Source: Salmonella enterica subsp. houtenae serovar Houten
GTDB lineage: Bacteria > Pseudomonadota > Gammaproteobacteria > Enterobacterales > Enterobacteriaceae
NCBI GenBank assembly: GCA_900478215.1
Contig: LS483478.1
Location: forward strand, 434,001 to 498,000
Direction of reading: 5' to 3'
DNA: 64,000 nt
Shown: positions 46,791-54,792 of the stretch, piece by piece
Position numbering within the stretch: the first letter of the stretch is position 1
Layout of the letters: every line of letters starts with the position of its first letter
Made by a program: the position numbers and the translations under genes
Notes under the pieces: generated by a model
Database searches by the model: none
What the model saw: the letters and a program-made list of their open reading frames with translations, nothing else
Told to the model about the DNA's origin: nothing

Positions 46791-46904
46791 ATGGCAGGCT
46801 TTGGCCTCTTTTTAAGAGGCGGTCTATCAGATTATGCAGTTACAGAAATTAGTCAATATGTTTGGCGGGGATCTTTTACGTCGGTATGGGCAAAAGGTTC
46901 ATAA
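46791..46904 (+). CDS. Possible 37-residue leader peptide overlapping yhcC
   Basis: ATG at 46791 is preceded by AAAGGAGG (46777-46784), a near-perfect Shine-Dalgarno sequence with six-base spacing. The frame encodes MAGFGLFLRGG and runs to a TAA at 46902-46904, overlapping the first 71 bases of yhcC in another frame. Within it, GCCTCTT-TTT-AAGAGGC (46804-46820) forms a perfect hairpin that contains the only purine-rich sequence ahead of the yhcC start. This suggests translational coupling, but there is no protein-level evidence and I do not recognise the peptide. Confidence 0.35.
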   Translation: MAGFGLFLRGGLSDYAVTEISQYVWRGSFTSVWAKGS

Positions 46905-47763
46905 GCTGACGCTTCATGGCGGTTTTAGCTGCCCTAATCGCGACGGCACCATCGGGCGCGGCGGCTGCACCTTCTGTAATGTCGCCTCTTTTGCCGATGA
47001 GGCGCAGCAGCAGCATTCCATTGCCGAGCAGCTTAGCTATCAGGCGCATCTGGTGAACCGCGCAAAACGCTATCTGGCCTATTTCCAGGCCTACACCAGC
47101 ACCTTTGCAGAAGTGCAGGTGCTACGTTCTATGTATCAACAGGCCGTCAGCCAGGCCAGCATCGTCGGATTATGCGTCGGTACGCGTCCGGATTGCGTCC
47201 CGCAGGCGGTAGTCGATTTACTGTGTGAATATAAAGATCAAGGCTACGAGGTATGGCTGGAACTGGGGCTGCAAACCGCGCACGATAAAACCCTGCGCCG
47301 TATTAATCGTGGGCATGACTTCGCCTGCTATCAGCGTACCACCCGGATTGCCCGGGAGCGCGGGCTGAAAGTGTGCGCGCATCTGATTGTGGGGCTGCCG
47401 GGCGAAGGCCTGAGTGAATGCCTGCAAACGCTGGAACGCGTGGTCGAGACTGGCGTGGACGGCCTTAAACTGCACCCGCTGCATATCGTCAAAGGCAGTA
47501 TTATGGCCAAAGCCTGGGAGGCGGGGCGGCTGAACGGCATTGCGCTGGACGATTACACGCTAACGGCAGGAGAGGTGATTCGTCATACGCCGCCGGAGGT
47601 GATTTATCACCGGATTTCCGCCAGCGCGCGCCGTCCGACGCTACTCGCCCCGCTGTGGTGCGAGAATCGCTGGACGGGGATGGTTGAGCTGGACAAATAC
47701 CTGAATGAGCATGGCGTGCAGGGCTCTGCGCTGGCCCGTCCCTGGATACCACCTATAGCGTAG
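46834..47763 (+). CDS. yhcC: Radical SAM protein YhcC
   Basis: 309 residues, E. coli length. TIGR01212-type radical SAM protein with an Elp3-like core. The cluster cysteines are C33, C45 and C48, spaced CX11CX2C instead of the classical CX3CX2C. Later conserved parts are the GLCVGTRPDC and WLELGLQTAHDKTL strands. Substrate and reaction are unknown. An in-frame stop at 46813-46815 excludes an upstream start; the ribosome binding site of ATG 46834 is weak (AAGAGG, about 14 bases away). Confidence 0.9.
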   Translation: MQLQKLVNMFGGDLLRRYGQKVHKLTLHGGFSCPNRDGTIGRGGCTFCNVASFADEAQQQHSIAEQLSYQAHLVNRAKRYLAYFQAYTSTFAEVQVLRSMYQQAVSQASIVGLCVGTRPDCVPQAVVDLLCEYKDQGYEVWLELGLQTAHDKTLRRINRGHDFACYQRTTRIARERGLKVCAHLIVGLPGEGLSECLQTLERVVETGVDGLKLHPLHIVKGSIMAKAWEAGRLNGIALDDYTLTAGEVIRHTPPEVIYHRISASARRPTLLAPLWCENRWTGMVELDKYLNEHGVQGSALARPWIPPIA

Positions 47764-47856
47764 CGTGATGAGGGGCGCTACGCATATTTCGCACAATATT
47801 CAACGCGGTTCCCATAATTGGGTATGATGGGCGAAGTTGTGGTGAAGGAATCCTCT

Positions 47857-50193
47857 ATGAAGCAAATTCGTATGCTGGCGCAATACTATGTCGATCTGAT
47901 GATGAAATTGGGTCTGGTGCGCTTTTCCATGCTCCTGGCGTTGGCGTTGGTGGTGCTGGCGATTGTCGTGCAGATGGCGGTGACCATGGTGCTGCATGGT
48001 CAGGTCGAAAGTATCGACGTCATCCGTTCCATCTTTTTTGGCCTGTTAATTACGCCCTGGGCGGTCTATTTCTTATCAGTTGTTGTTGAACAACTGGAAG
48101 AGTCAAGGCAGCGGCTGTCGCGTCTGGTGCAAAAGCTGGAGGAGATGCGCGAGCGCGATCTCAAGCTTAATGTACAGTTGAAGGACAATATTGCCCAGCT
48201 TAATCAGGAAATTGCCGATCGTGAAAAAGCGGAAGCGGAGCTGCATGAGACATTTGAACAGCTAAAAGTAGAAATAAAAGAGCGTGAAGAGGCGCAAATC
48301 CAGCTAGAACAGCAATCCTCTTTTCTGCGCTCATTTCTGGATGCCTCGCCGGATTTGGTTTTTTATCGTAATGAGGATAAAGAATTTTCCGGCTGTAACC
48401 GTGCAATGGAATTGCTAACCGGCAAAAGCGAAAAACAGCTGGTGCATTTGAAGCCGGAAGATGTGTACTCTCCCGAAGCGGCGGAGAAAGTCATTGAAAC
48501 CGATGAAAAAGTATTCCGCCATAACGTCTCCCTGACCTACGAACAGTGGCTGGATTACCCCGACGGGCGAAAAGCCTGCTTTGAAATTCGTAAAGTGCCT
48601 TATTACGACCGTGTCGGTAAACGTCATGGCCTGATGGGATTTGGTCGTGATATTACCGAGCGTAAGCGTTATCAGGACGCGCTGGAACGCGCCAGCCGCG
48701 ACAAGACCACGTTTATCTCTACCATCAGTCATGAGCTGCGCACCCCGCTTAACGGCATCGTCGGTTTAAGCCGCATCCTGCTGGATACCGATCTCACCGC
48801 CGAACAGGAAAAATACCTTAAGACGATCCATGTCTCCGCCGTGACGTTAGGCAATATTTTCAATGATATCATTGATATGGATAAGATGGAGAGGCGTAAG
48901 GTTCAGCTTGATAACCAACCGGTTGATTTCACCAGCTTTATGGCCGATCTGGAAAACCTTTCCGGTTTGCAGGCGCAGCAAAAAGGGCTACGTTTTGTGC
49001 TTGAGCCGACGCTGCCGCTGCCGCACAAAGTCATTACCGACGGAACGCGTCTGCGCCAGATTTTGTGGAATTTGATCAGCAATGCGGTGAAGTTTACTCA
49101 GCAGGGCCAGGTGACGGTGCGGGCGCGCTATGATGAAGGCGACATGCTGCACTTTGAAGTAGATGATTCCGGGATCGGCATTCCGCAGGATGAACAGGAT
49201 AAAATTTTCGCCATGTATTATCAGGTGAAAGACAGTCATGGCGGAAAACCGGCGACGGGTACCGGTATCGGGCTGGCGGTTTCCCGTCGGCTGGCGAAAA
49301 ATATGGGCGGCGATATTACCGTTTCCAGTCTGCCGGGCAAAGGATCGACCTTTACGCTAACGGTTCATGCGCCAGCGGTGGCGGAAGAGGTGGAGGATGC
49401 CTTTGATGAAGACGACATGCCGCTGCCCGCGCTGCATGTTCTGCTGGTCGAAGATATTGAACTGAACGTAATTGTGGCGCGTTCGGTACTGGAAAAACTG
49501 GGCAACAGCGTGGATGTAGCGATGACCGGCAAGGCGGCGCTGGAGATGTTCGCGCCGGGCGAATACGACCTGGTCTTACTGGATATTCAGCTACCGGATA
49601 TGACGGGTCTGGATATCGCCAGAGAACTGACCCGTCGCCACACGCGGGAAGATTTACCGCCGCTGGTGGCGCTCACGGCTAACGTTCTGAAAGATAAAAA
49701 AGAGTATCTGGATGCCGGTATGGACGATGTGCTGAGTAAGCCGCTGTCGGTGCCGGCCTTAACCGCGATGATTAAAAAGTTCTGGGATGCCACCGATAAA
49801 GAGGAGAGTACCGTGACGCCTGAAGAGAGCGATAAAGCGCAAGCGCTGCTGGATATCCCGATGCTGGAACAGTACATCGAGCTGGTCGGGCCTAAATTGA
49901 TCACCGACGGTCTTGCGGTGTTTGAAAAAATGATGCCTGGCTATTTAAGCGTGCTGGAGTCCAATCTGACGGCGCGTGACAAAAAAGGCGTCGTTGAGGA
50001 AGGGCATAAGATTAAAGGCGCCGCCGGTTCGGTAGGGCTGCGTCATCTGCAACAGCTTGGCCAGCAAATCCAGTCGCCGGATCTTCCCGCCTGGGAAGAT
50101 AACGTCGCGGAATGGATTGAAGAGATGAAGCAGGAGTGGCAGCACGATGTCGCGGTGCTGAAAGCCTGGGTGGCAAACGCGGAAAAAAAATGA
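47857..50193 (+). CDS. arcB: Anoxic redox sensor kinase ArcB
   Basis: 778 residues from ATG at 47857 (MKQIRMLAQYYVDLMMK), the E. coli length; AAGGA precedes it, and an in-frame ATG at 47818 is not conserved. Two membrane helices (about 22-77), a coiled-coil linker, PAS domain, kinase with H292 (SHELRTP), receiver domain with D576 and C-terminal HPt with H717. It senses quinone redox state and phosphorylates ArcA. Its 3' end abuts the ArcZ small RNA gene on the other strand. Confidence 0.98.
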   Translation: MKQIRMLAQYYVDLMMKLGLVRFSMLLALALVVLAIVVQMAVTMVLHGQVESIDVIRSIFFGLLITPWAVYFLSVVVEQLEESRQRLSRLVQKLEEMRERDLKLNVQLKDNIAQLNQEIADREKAEAELHETFEQLKVEIKEREEAQIQLEQQSSFLRSFLDASPDLVFYRNEDKEFSGCNRAMELLTGKSEKQLVHLKPEDVYSPEAAEKVIETDEKVFRHNVSLTYEQWLDYPDGRKACFEIRKVPYYDRVGKRHGLMGFGRDITERKRYQDALERASRDKTTFISTISHELRTPLNGIVGLSRILLDTDLTAEQEKYLKTIHVSAVTLGNIFNDIIDMDKMERRKVQLDNQPVDFTSFMADLENLSGLQAQQKGLRFVLEPTLPLPHKVITDGTRLRQILWNLISNAVKFTQQGQVTVRARYDEGDMLHFEVDDSGIGIPQDEQDKIFAMYYQVKDSHGGKPATGTGIGLAVSRRLAKNMGGDITVSSLPGKGSTFTLTVHAPAVAEEVEDAFDEDDMPLPALHVLLVEDIELNVIVARSVLEKLGNSVDVAMTGKAALEMFAPGEYDLVLLDIQLPDMTGLDIARELTRRHTREDLPPLVALTANVLKDKKEYLDAGMDDVLSKPLSVPALTAMIKKFWDATDKEESTVTPEESDKAQALLDIPMLEQYIELVGPKLITDGLAVFEKMMPGYLSVLESNLTARDKKGVVEEGHKIKGAAGSVGLRHLQQLGQQIQSPDLPAWEDNVAEWIEEMKQEWQHDVAVLKAWVANAEKK

Positions 50194-50302
50194 CCCCGGT
50201 TTGACCGGGGTGCGCGAATACTGCGCCAACACCAGGGAAATCGTGGCTGCGCCGTGCTTATTATGATGATGTAAAAGGCGCAGTCCTATTTTCAGGCCGC
50301 AC
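50183..50302 (-). ncRNA. arcZ: ArcZ small regulatory RNA (RyhA/SraH)
   Basis: The minus strand from 50302 begins GTGCGGCCTGAAAA and ends in a CCCCGGT/ACCGGGG hairpin followed by TTTTTTTT, 120 bases in total. The 3' half (CACGATTTCCCTGGTGTTGG onward) matches E. coli ArcZ as I recall it; the middle of the 5' half differs. ArcZ is an Hfq-dependent RNA, processed to a 3' fragment, that activates rpoS and represses several mRNAs. ArcA-P represses it, so it is antisense to and regulated through its neighbour arcB. Its terminator overlaps the last codons of arcB. Confidence 0.92.
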
Positions 50303-50419
50303 GCAGTTAAGATAGCAAATCCTAAATGATTTGTTACATGAATCATTTAAATGTGTGAAGCGTAGCATTTTAATCAAAATTATTAATGGGCTTGAGTCGG
50401 TTGCAGGAGGATGTTCACC

Positions 50420-51073
50420 ATGAAAAAAATTGGCGTAGTGCTCAGCGGATGCGGCGTCTATGACGGCGCCGAAATTCATGAGGCCGTTCTGACGCTGTTG
50501 GCCATTGCCCGCAGCGGCGCGCAGGCTGTCTGCTTCGCGCCGGATAAACCACAAGCGGATGTTATTAATCACCTGACCGGCGAAGCGATGGCGGAAACGC
50601 GTAACGTCCTGATTGAGGCAGCGCGTATTACGCGGGGCGAGATTCGTCCCCTGTCCCAGGCTCAGCCTGAGGAACTGGATGCGCTCATTGTGCCTGGTGG
50701 TTTCGGCGCGGCGAAGAACCTGAGTAATTTCGCCAGCCAGGGGAGCGAATGCCGGGTGGATAGCGATGTAGTCGCGCTAGCGAAGGCCATGCACCAGACC
50801 GGCAAGCCGCTGGGATTCATCTGTATCGCGCCCGCAATGTTGCCGAAAATCTTTGACTTCCCGCTACGTCTGACGATAGGGACGGATATTGATACCGCTG
50901 AAGTACTTGAAGAGATGGGCGCCGAACACGTACCTTGCCCGGTTGATGATATCGTTGTGGACGAGGATAACAAGGTCGTGACTACCCCTGCCTATATGCT
51001 GGCGCAGAATATCGCCCAGGCGGCAAGCGGCATTGATAAATTAGTGTCGCGCGTGCTGGTTCTGGCGGAATGA
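50420..51073 (+). CDS. elbB: DJ-1/PfpI-family glyoxalase ElbB
   Basis: 217 residues from ATG at 50420 (MKKIGVVLSGCGVYDG), with AGGAGG upstream; an in-frame ATG three codons earlier crowds this site. Class I glutamine amidotransferase-like fold with GFICIAPAML around the nucleophilic cysteine. E. coli ElbB has weak glyoxalase activity and was linked to isoprenoid synthesis. It overlaps mtgA by four bases. Confidence 0.93.
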   Translation: MKKIGVVLSGCGVYDGAEIHEAVLTLLAIARSGAQAVCFAPDKPQADVINHLTGEAMAETRNVLIEAARITRGEIRPLSQAQPEELDALIVPGGFGAAKNLSNFASQGSECRVDSDVVALAKAMHQTGKPLGFICIAPAMLPKIFDFPLRLTIGTDIDTAEVLEEMGAEHVPCPVDDIVVDEDNKVVTTPAYMLAQNIAQAASGIDKLVSRVLVLAE

Positions 51074-51798
51074 GCAAACGACGCATCGCGCCGTTAACGT
51101 TTTTGCGCCGTCTACTTTTACGTACCCTTGCTGCGCTCGCCGTCTTTTGGGGCGGCGGTATCGCGTTGTTTAGCGTGGTTCCGGTGCCTTTTTCGGCGGT
51201 AATGGCGGAACGGCAGATTAGCGCCTGGCTGAGCGGAGAGTTCGGTTATGTGGCGCATTCTGATTGGGTCAGTATGGCGGATATCTCGCCGTGGATGGGG
51301 CTGGCGGTAATTGCGGCGGAAGACCAGAAGTTCCCTGAGCACTGGGGCTTTGATATTCCGGCGATTGAAAAAGCGCTGGCGCATAATGAGCGGAATGAGA
51401 GCCGTATTCGCGGCGCTTCTACGCTTTCGCAGCAAACGGCGAAAAACCTCTTTTTATGGGATGGACGCAGTTGGGTGCGCAAAGGTCTGGAGGCCGGGCT
51501 GACTCTGGGCATTGAAACCGCCTGGAGCAAAAAGCGCATCCTCACGGTTTATCTGAATATCGCGGAGTTTGGCGATGGTATTTTCGGCGTGGAGGCTGCG
51601 GCCTGGCGATATTTCAATAAGCCCGCCAGCCGCTTAAATATGCCTGAAGCCGCGCTGCTGGCGGCGGTATTGCCAAATCCGTTACGCTATAAGGCGAATG
51701 CGCCTTCCGGTTATGTGCGTAGTCGGCAAGCGTGGATTATGCGCCAGATGCGCCAGTTAGGTGGCGCATCGTTTATGCGGGAAAATAAGCTGTATTAA
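51070..51798 (+). CDS. mtgA: Monofunctional peptidoglycan glycosyltransferase MtgA
   Basis: 242 residues, as in E. coli. One N-terminal membrane segment (about 18-38), then a GT51 domain with AAEDQKFPEHWGFD (catalytic Glu) and GASTLSQQTAKNLFLW. It polymerises lipid II glycan strands and has no transpeptidase domain. Starts within the elbB stop, so the two are coupled. Confidence 0.96.
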   Translation: MSKRRIAPLTFLRRLLLRTLAALAVFWGGGIALFSVVPVPFSAVMAERQISAWLSGEFGYVAHSDWVSMADISPWMGLAVIAAEDQKFPEHWGFDIPAIEKALAHNERNESRIRGASTLSQQTAKNLFLWDGRSWVRKGLEAGLTLGIETAWSKKRILTVYLNIAEFGDGIFGVEAAAWRYFNKPASRLNMPEAALLAAVLPNPLRYKANAPSGYVRSRQAWIMRQMRQLGGASFMRENKLY

Positions 51799-51830
51799 GC
51801 GGTGAACTCAGGCCTGATAAGCACAGGCAA

Positions 51831-52463
51831 TTAAGCTTCGTGAGAAGTAAGCGCCAGCCCTTTCTTGTCTTTTGGCTGCGCGTCCCTCTCCAGGGCAACG
51901 GCCAGCGCAGGCAGGGCGATAAACCGCTGCCATGCTCTCTCCAGTTTGCGTTCACAGCACCATGTTGACCAGGTTGCCAGCGGGATAAAGGCACTTTCAC
52001 CCAGATTGTCGCAAACCACCGGAACCACTTCTGACTCGCTGATACGCTGGCACAGGACGTTTTGCGGCTTCAGCGACATCGTCACAATATGGTTATCCAG
52101 CAGGTAACGTTTCAGTTTTTTCAGTAGCTGCCGCAGGACAGCGACATCCTCTTCATAACGGTATTGCGCAGCGAACTCGGTCAGGGTGATAGAAGGCGCG
52201 CCGTTGAAATCGGTAATCATGTCGTAGACATAGCCGGTACCGCAATCGGTTTCTACCGTGCCGTAATAACGAGGGATAGCGCTCCAGTCCGTCAGGTAGC
52301 GGGACAGATGCGCATAGTAGCTCAGTTCACGCCGAATCTCTTTATCACCGCCGTGGTCACGGTTGTAAATGACTTTTATGCAAAGCCGGGCATTATCCGG
52401 GTGCGTATAGCATTTACGATGTTGACCGGCACCCAGCGGAGTCTGTTCGGATAAGAGGATCAT
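51831..52463 (-). CDS. yrbL: PhoP-regulated protein YrbL
   Basis: 210 residues, as in E. coli, PhoP regulatory network family with a protein kinase-like core (EQTPLGAGQHRKCYTHP, MSLKPQNVLCQ). The biochemical activity is not known. In E. coli and Salmonella yrbL is induced through PhoP at low magnesium, and a PhoP-type box lies upstream here. Convergent with mtgA. Confidence 0.92.
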   Translation of the reverse strand: MILLSEQTPLGAGQHRKCYTHPDNARLCIKVIYNRDHGGDKEIRRELSYYAHLSRYLTDWSAIPRYYGTVETDCGTGYVYDMITDFNGAPSITLTEFAAQYRYEEDVAVLRQLLKKLKRYLLDNHIVTMSLKPQNVLCQRISESEVVPVVCDNLGESAFIPLATWSTWCCERKLERAWQRFIALPALAVALERDAQPKDKKGLALTSHEA

Positions 52464-52495
52464 GGTAAGCCCTGGAAAAATTTATTCACATAAAT

Positions 52496-52531
52496 TTAGT
52501 ATGGACAAAGAACTTAAATAAAACCTAAACG
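52496..52531 (-). promoter_or_regulatory. PhoP box and -10 of yrbL
   Basis: On the minus strand CGTTTA-N5-TATTTA (52531-52515) matches the PhoP direct repeat (T/G)GTTTA-N5-(T/G)GTTTA with small deviations, and TACTAA (52501-52496) lies about 13 bases downstream as a -10. This spacing is the usual layout of PhoP-activated promoters. Confidence 0.65.
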
Positions 52532-52704
52532 AAATTTTTTAAGGTTTTCTTAATGTTTTTGTGTGTAGGTAAAGCGCACGAAATGTACAAATCTTACGAA
52601 AGGGGAGACTGCGGGACAATTGGCAGGCGTAACACGCCCGGCTTTGGGCTGGCTGTCATCAAATACCGGGGCGGCATTAGGGAAACAGGGAATAGAGGGG
52701 AGGT

Positions 52705-52977
52705 TTAGTCTTCGTCAAAGCCAGAATTGAACAGAGCGATAACCGCCGCCAGCGCTTCAACTTCTTGCGGGCCGGTGGCTTCAATTTCTATCTGACGCCC
52801 TTTGGCGGAGTCGAGCATTAACAGCGCGATGACGCTGTTTGCTTCCGCTTCGGTGCCTTCGTCATTGCGTAATAGTACCTCGGCGTCAAAACCCTGCATC
52901 AGTTCGAAAAGCTTCATGGCAGGCCGGGCATGCATGCCCAGCTTATTGGTGATTTCAACAGTTTGCTTTACGGTCAT
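52705..52977 (-). CDS. ptsO: Nitrogen phosphotransferase carrier NPr
   Basis: 90 residues, HPr-like fold with the phosphorylated histidine at H16 (GMHARP). It relays phosphate from PtsP to PtsN in the nitrogen PTS. Its start overlaps the end of rapZ by four bases; it is the last gene of the rpoN cluster. Confidence 0.97.
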   Translation of the reverse strand: MTVKQTVEITNKLGMHARPAMKLFELMQGFDAEVLLRNDEGTEAEANSVIALLMLDSAKGRQIEIEATGPQEVEALAAVIALFNSGFDED

Positions 52978-53828
52978 GCTTTGCGTTTTTCCAGCGTGCG
53001 ATGGCGAGACTGGACGTTTTTACCGCGTGAGCGGAAGTAGTCTGCCAGCTGTTCTGCAATATACACCGAACGGTGTTTCCCGCCGGTACAACCGATAGCA
53101 ACGGTAAGGTAGCTGCGGTTGTTGGTCTCCAGCATCGGTAACCATAGCTCAAGATAGCTGCGAGTCTGATAGATAAAATTGTGAACTTCTGTGTGTCGGT
53201 CAAGAAACGCGGCTACCGGCTTATCAAGCCCGGTCATGGGGCGTAGTTTTGGGTCCCAGTGCGGGTTCGGCAGGAAGCGAACATCGAACACATAGTCCGC
53301 ATCAATCGGAATACCGTGTTTAAAGCCGAAGGACTCAAATACCATCGTCAGCTCGCGCTCGCGTTTGCCCAGCAGCCGGGTACGCAGCATCTCCGCCAGC
53401 TCATGGACGGACATTTCCGAGGTGTCGACGATCAGATCCGCACGCGAGCGTAACGGCTCCAGCAGGTCGCTCTCTTTATCGATCGCACTCTCTAAAGAGA
53501 GGTTTTTACTGGAAAGCGGATGCAGACGGCGCGTGTCGCTGTAGCGGCGAATCAAGGTATTGCGGTCAGCGTCAAGAAACAGCAACTGCGGCGAGAAAAC
53601 GTCAGGCAGGTTATTCATCGCCTGTTCAAAAATCTCAGGTGATTCGGGCATATTGCGCACATCAATGCTGACGGCGGCAGAAATCTGGCGATCGGCCAGC
53701 GTTCGCGCCAGATCGGGCAACAGCACGACGGGAAGATTATCCACGCAGTAAAAACCCATATCTTCCAGCGCGCGCAGAGCGACAGATTTACCTGACCCGG
53801 AACGCCCGCTGACGATCATCAGTACCAT
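52974..53828 (-). CDS. rapZ: RNase adaptor RapZ
   Basis: 284 residues. Walker A GRSGSGKS at residues 8-15 in the N-terminal kinase-like domain and a C-terminal RNA-binding domain with a basic tail (RSRGKNVQSRHRTLEKRK). It binds the GlmZ/GlmY small RNAs and presents GlmZ to RNase E, so controlling glmS and cell-wall precursor supply. Lies between ptsN and ptsO. Confidence 0.97.
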   Translation of the reverse strand: MVLMIVSGRSGSGKSVALRALEDMGFYCVDNLPVVLLPDLARTLADRQISAAVSIDVRNMPESPEIFEQAMNNLPDVFSPQLLFLDADRNTLIRRYSDTRRLHPLSSKNLSLESAIDKESDLLEPLRSRADLIVDTSEMSVHELAEMLRTRLLGKRERELTMVFESFGFKHGIPIDADYVFDVRFLPNPHWDPKLRPMTGLDKPVAAFLDRHTEVHNFIYQTRSYLELWLPMLETNNRSYLTVAIGCTGGKHRSVYIAEQLADYFRSRGKNVQSRHRTLEKRKA

Positions 53829-53873
53829 GTACCGTTTCTCCTCACAACGACAGAAAGAAATGCCATTGAGTTG

Positions 53874-54365
53874 TTATGCCTCATTCTGCTCACCTTCGGT
53901 GTCAGTAATGATTTGATACAGCTCTTCGTCATTCAGCGCCGCGCGCAGGCGACGGCAGATCGTTTTGTCCGCCAGACGTTTCGCGACCAGCGAAAGCGTG
54001 TGCAGATGCGTTTTAGTCTGATCGGCGGGCACCAGCAGGGCGAAGAGGAGATCGACCGGCTGGTTATCGATGGCGTCGAACGCGATAGGCGTTTCGAGCT
54101 GAACGAATACGCCAACGGCGCGTAAGGTATCTTCTTCCAGTTTCCCGTGCGGGATGGCGATACCATTACCAATACCGGTACTGCCCATTTTTTCGCGTGT
54201 CAGAATGGCTTCAAACACGACCTGTGGAGGTAAACTGAGCTGTTTTGCCGCCAGCTCGCTAATGATTTCCAGCGCGCGTTTCTTACTCTGACAGTGAACG
54301 CCGCTACGCGTACACTCCTGGTTAAGTACACTGCTCAGTTGTAGAGTCGTATCGTTATTTATCAT
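53874..54365 (-). CDS. ptsN: Nitrogen PTS enzyme IIA
   Basis: 163 residues. EIIA-Ntr with the phosphorylated H73 in GIAIPHGK. In the cytoplasm it controls potassium uptake (TrkA, KdpD) and, in Salmonella, affects SsrB and GlmS. It lies between hpf and rapZ. Confidence 0.97.
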   Translation of the reverse strand: MINNDTTLQLSSVLNQECTRSGVHCQSKKRALEIISELAAKQLSLPPQVVFEAILTREKMGSTGIGNGIAIPHGKLEEDTLRAVGVFVQLETPIAFDAIDNQPVDLLFALLVPADQTKTHLHTLSLVAKRLADKTICRRLRAALNDEELYQIITDTEGEQNEA

Positions 54366-54482
54366 AATTTCACCTAAGAACCTGTCCTGTCAGGTTGATG
54401 GCCAGGTTCGGAGCGCTAACTGTACAAATGGCCCGTTGTGTCACACAACAGGCCGTCCTGCACTGGCTAACTGCCCGGACAA

Positions 54483-54770
54483 TTAGTGTTGTTTCAGTTT
54501 ATCTTTATGCCTGGTTAACTGCCTTGCCAGTTTATCAATCAAGCCGTCAATGGCGGCATACATATCCTGGCCTTCCGCGCTGGCGTGAATTTCGCCGCCG
54601 TTAACGTGTAGCGTCGCATCCGAGATGTGCGTCACCTTCTCCACTTTCAACACCACGTATACCTGATTAATCCGCTCAAAATACTGTTCAAGTTTGGCGA
54701 ATTTCGTCGTCACAAATTCACGCAGGGCTTCCGTAATTTCGACGTTATGTCCGGTGATATTGAGCTGCAT
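54483..54770 (-). CDS. hpf: Ribosome hibernation promoting factor HPF
   Basis: 95 residues from ATG at 54770 (MQLNITGHNVEITEAL); a longer in-frame reading from 54854 overlaps rpoN and is rejected. Short-form HPF, which with RMF makes the 100S ribosome dimer in stationary phase. It lies 22 bases after rpoN. Confidence 0.97.
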   Translation of the reverse strand: MQLNITGHNVEITEALREFVTTKFAKLEQYFERINQVYVVLKVEKVTHISDATLHVNGGEIHASAEGQDMYAAIDGLIDKLARQLTRHKDKLKQH

Positions 54771-54792
54771 AGTGTCTTCCTTATCGGTTGGG

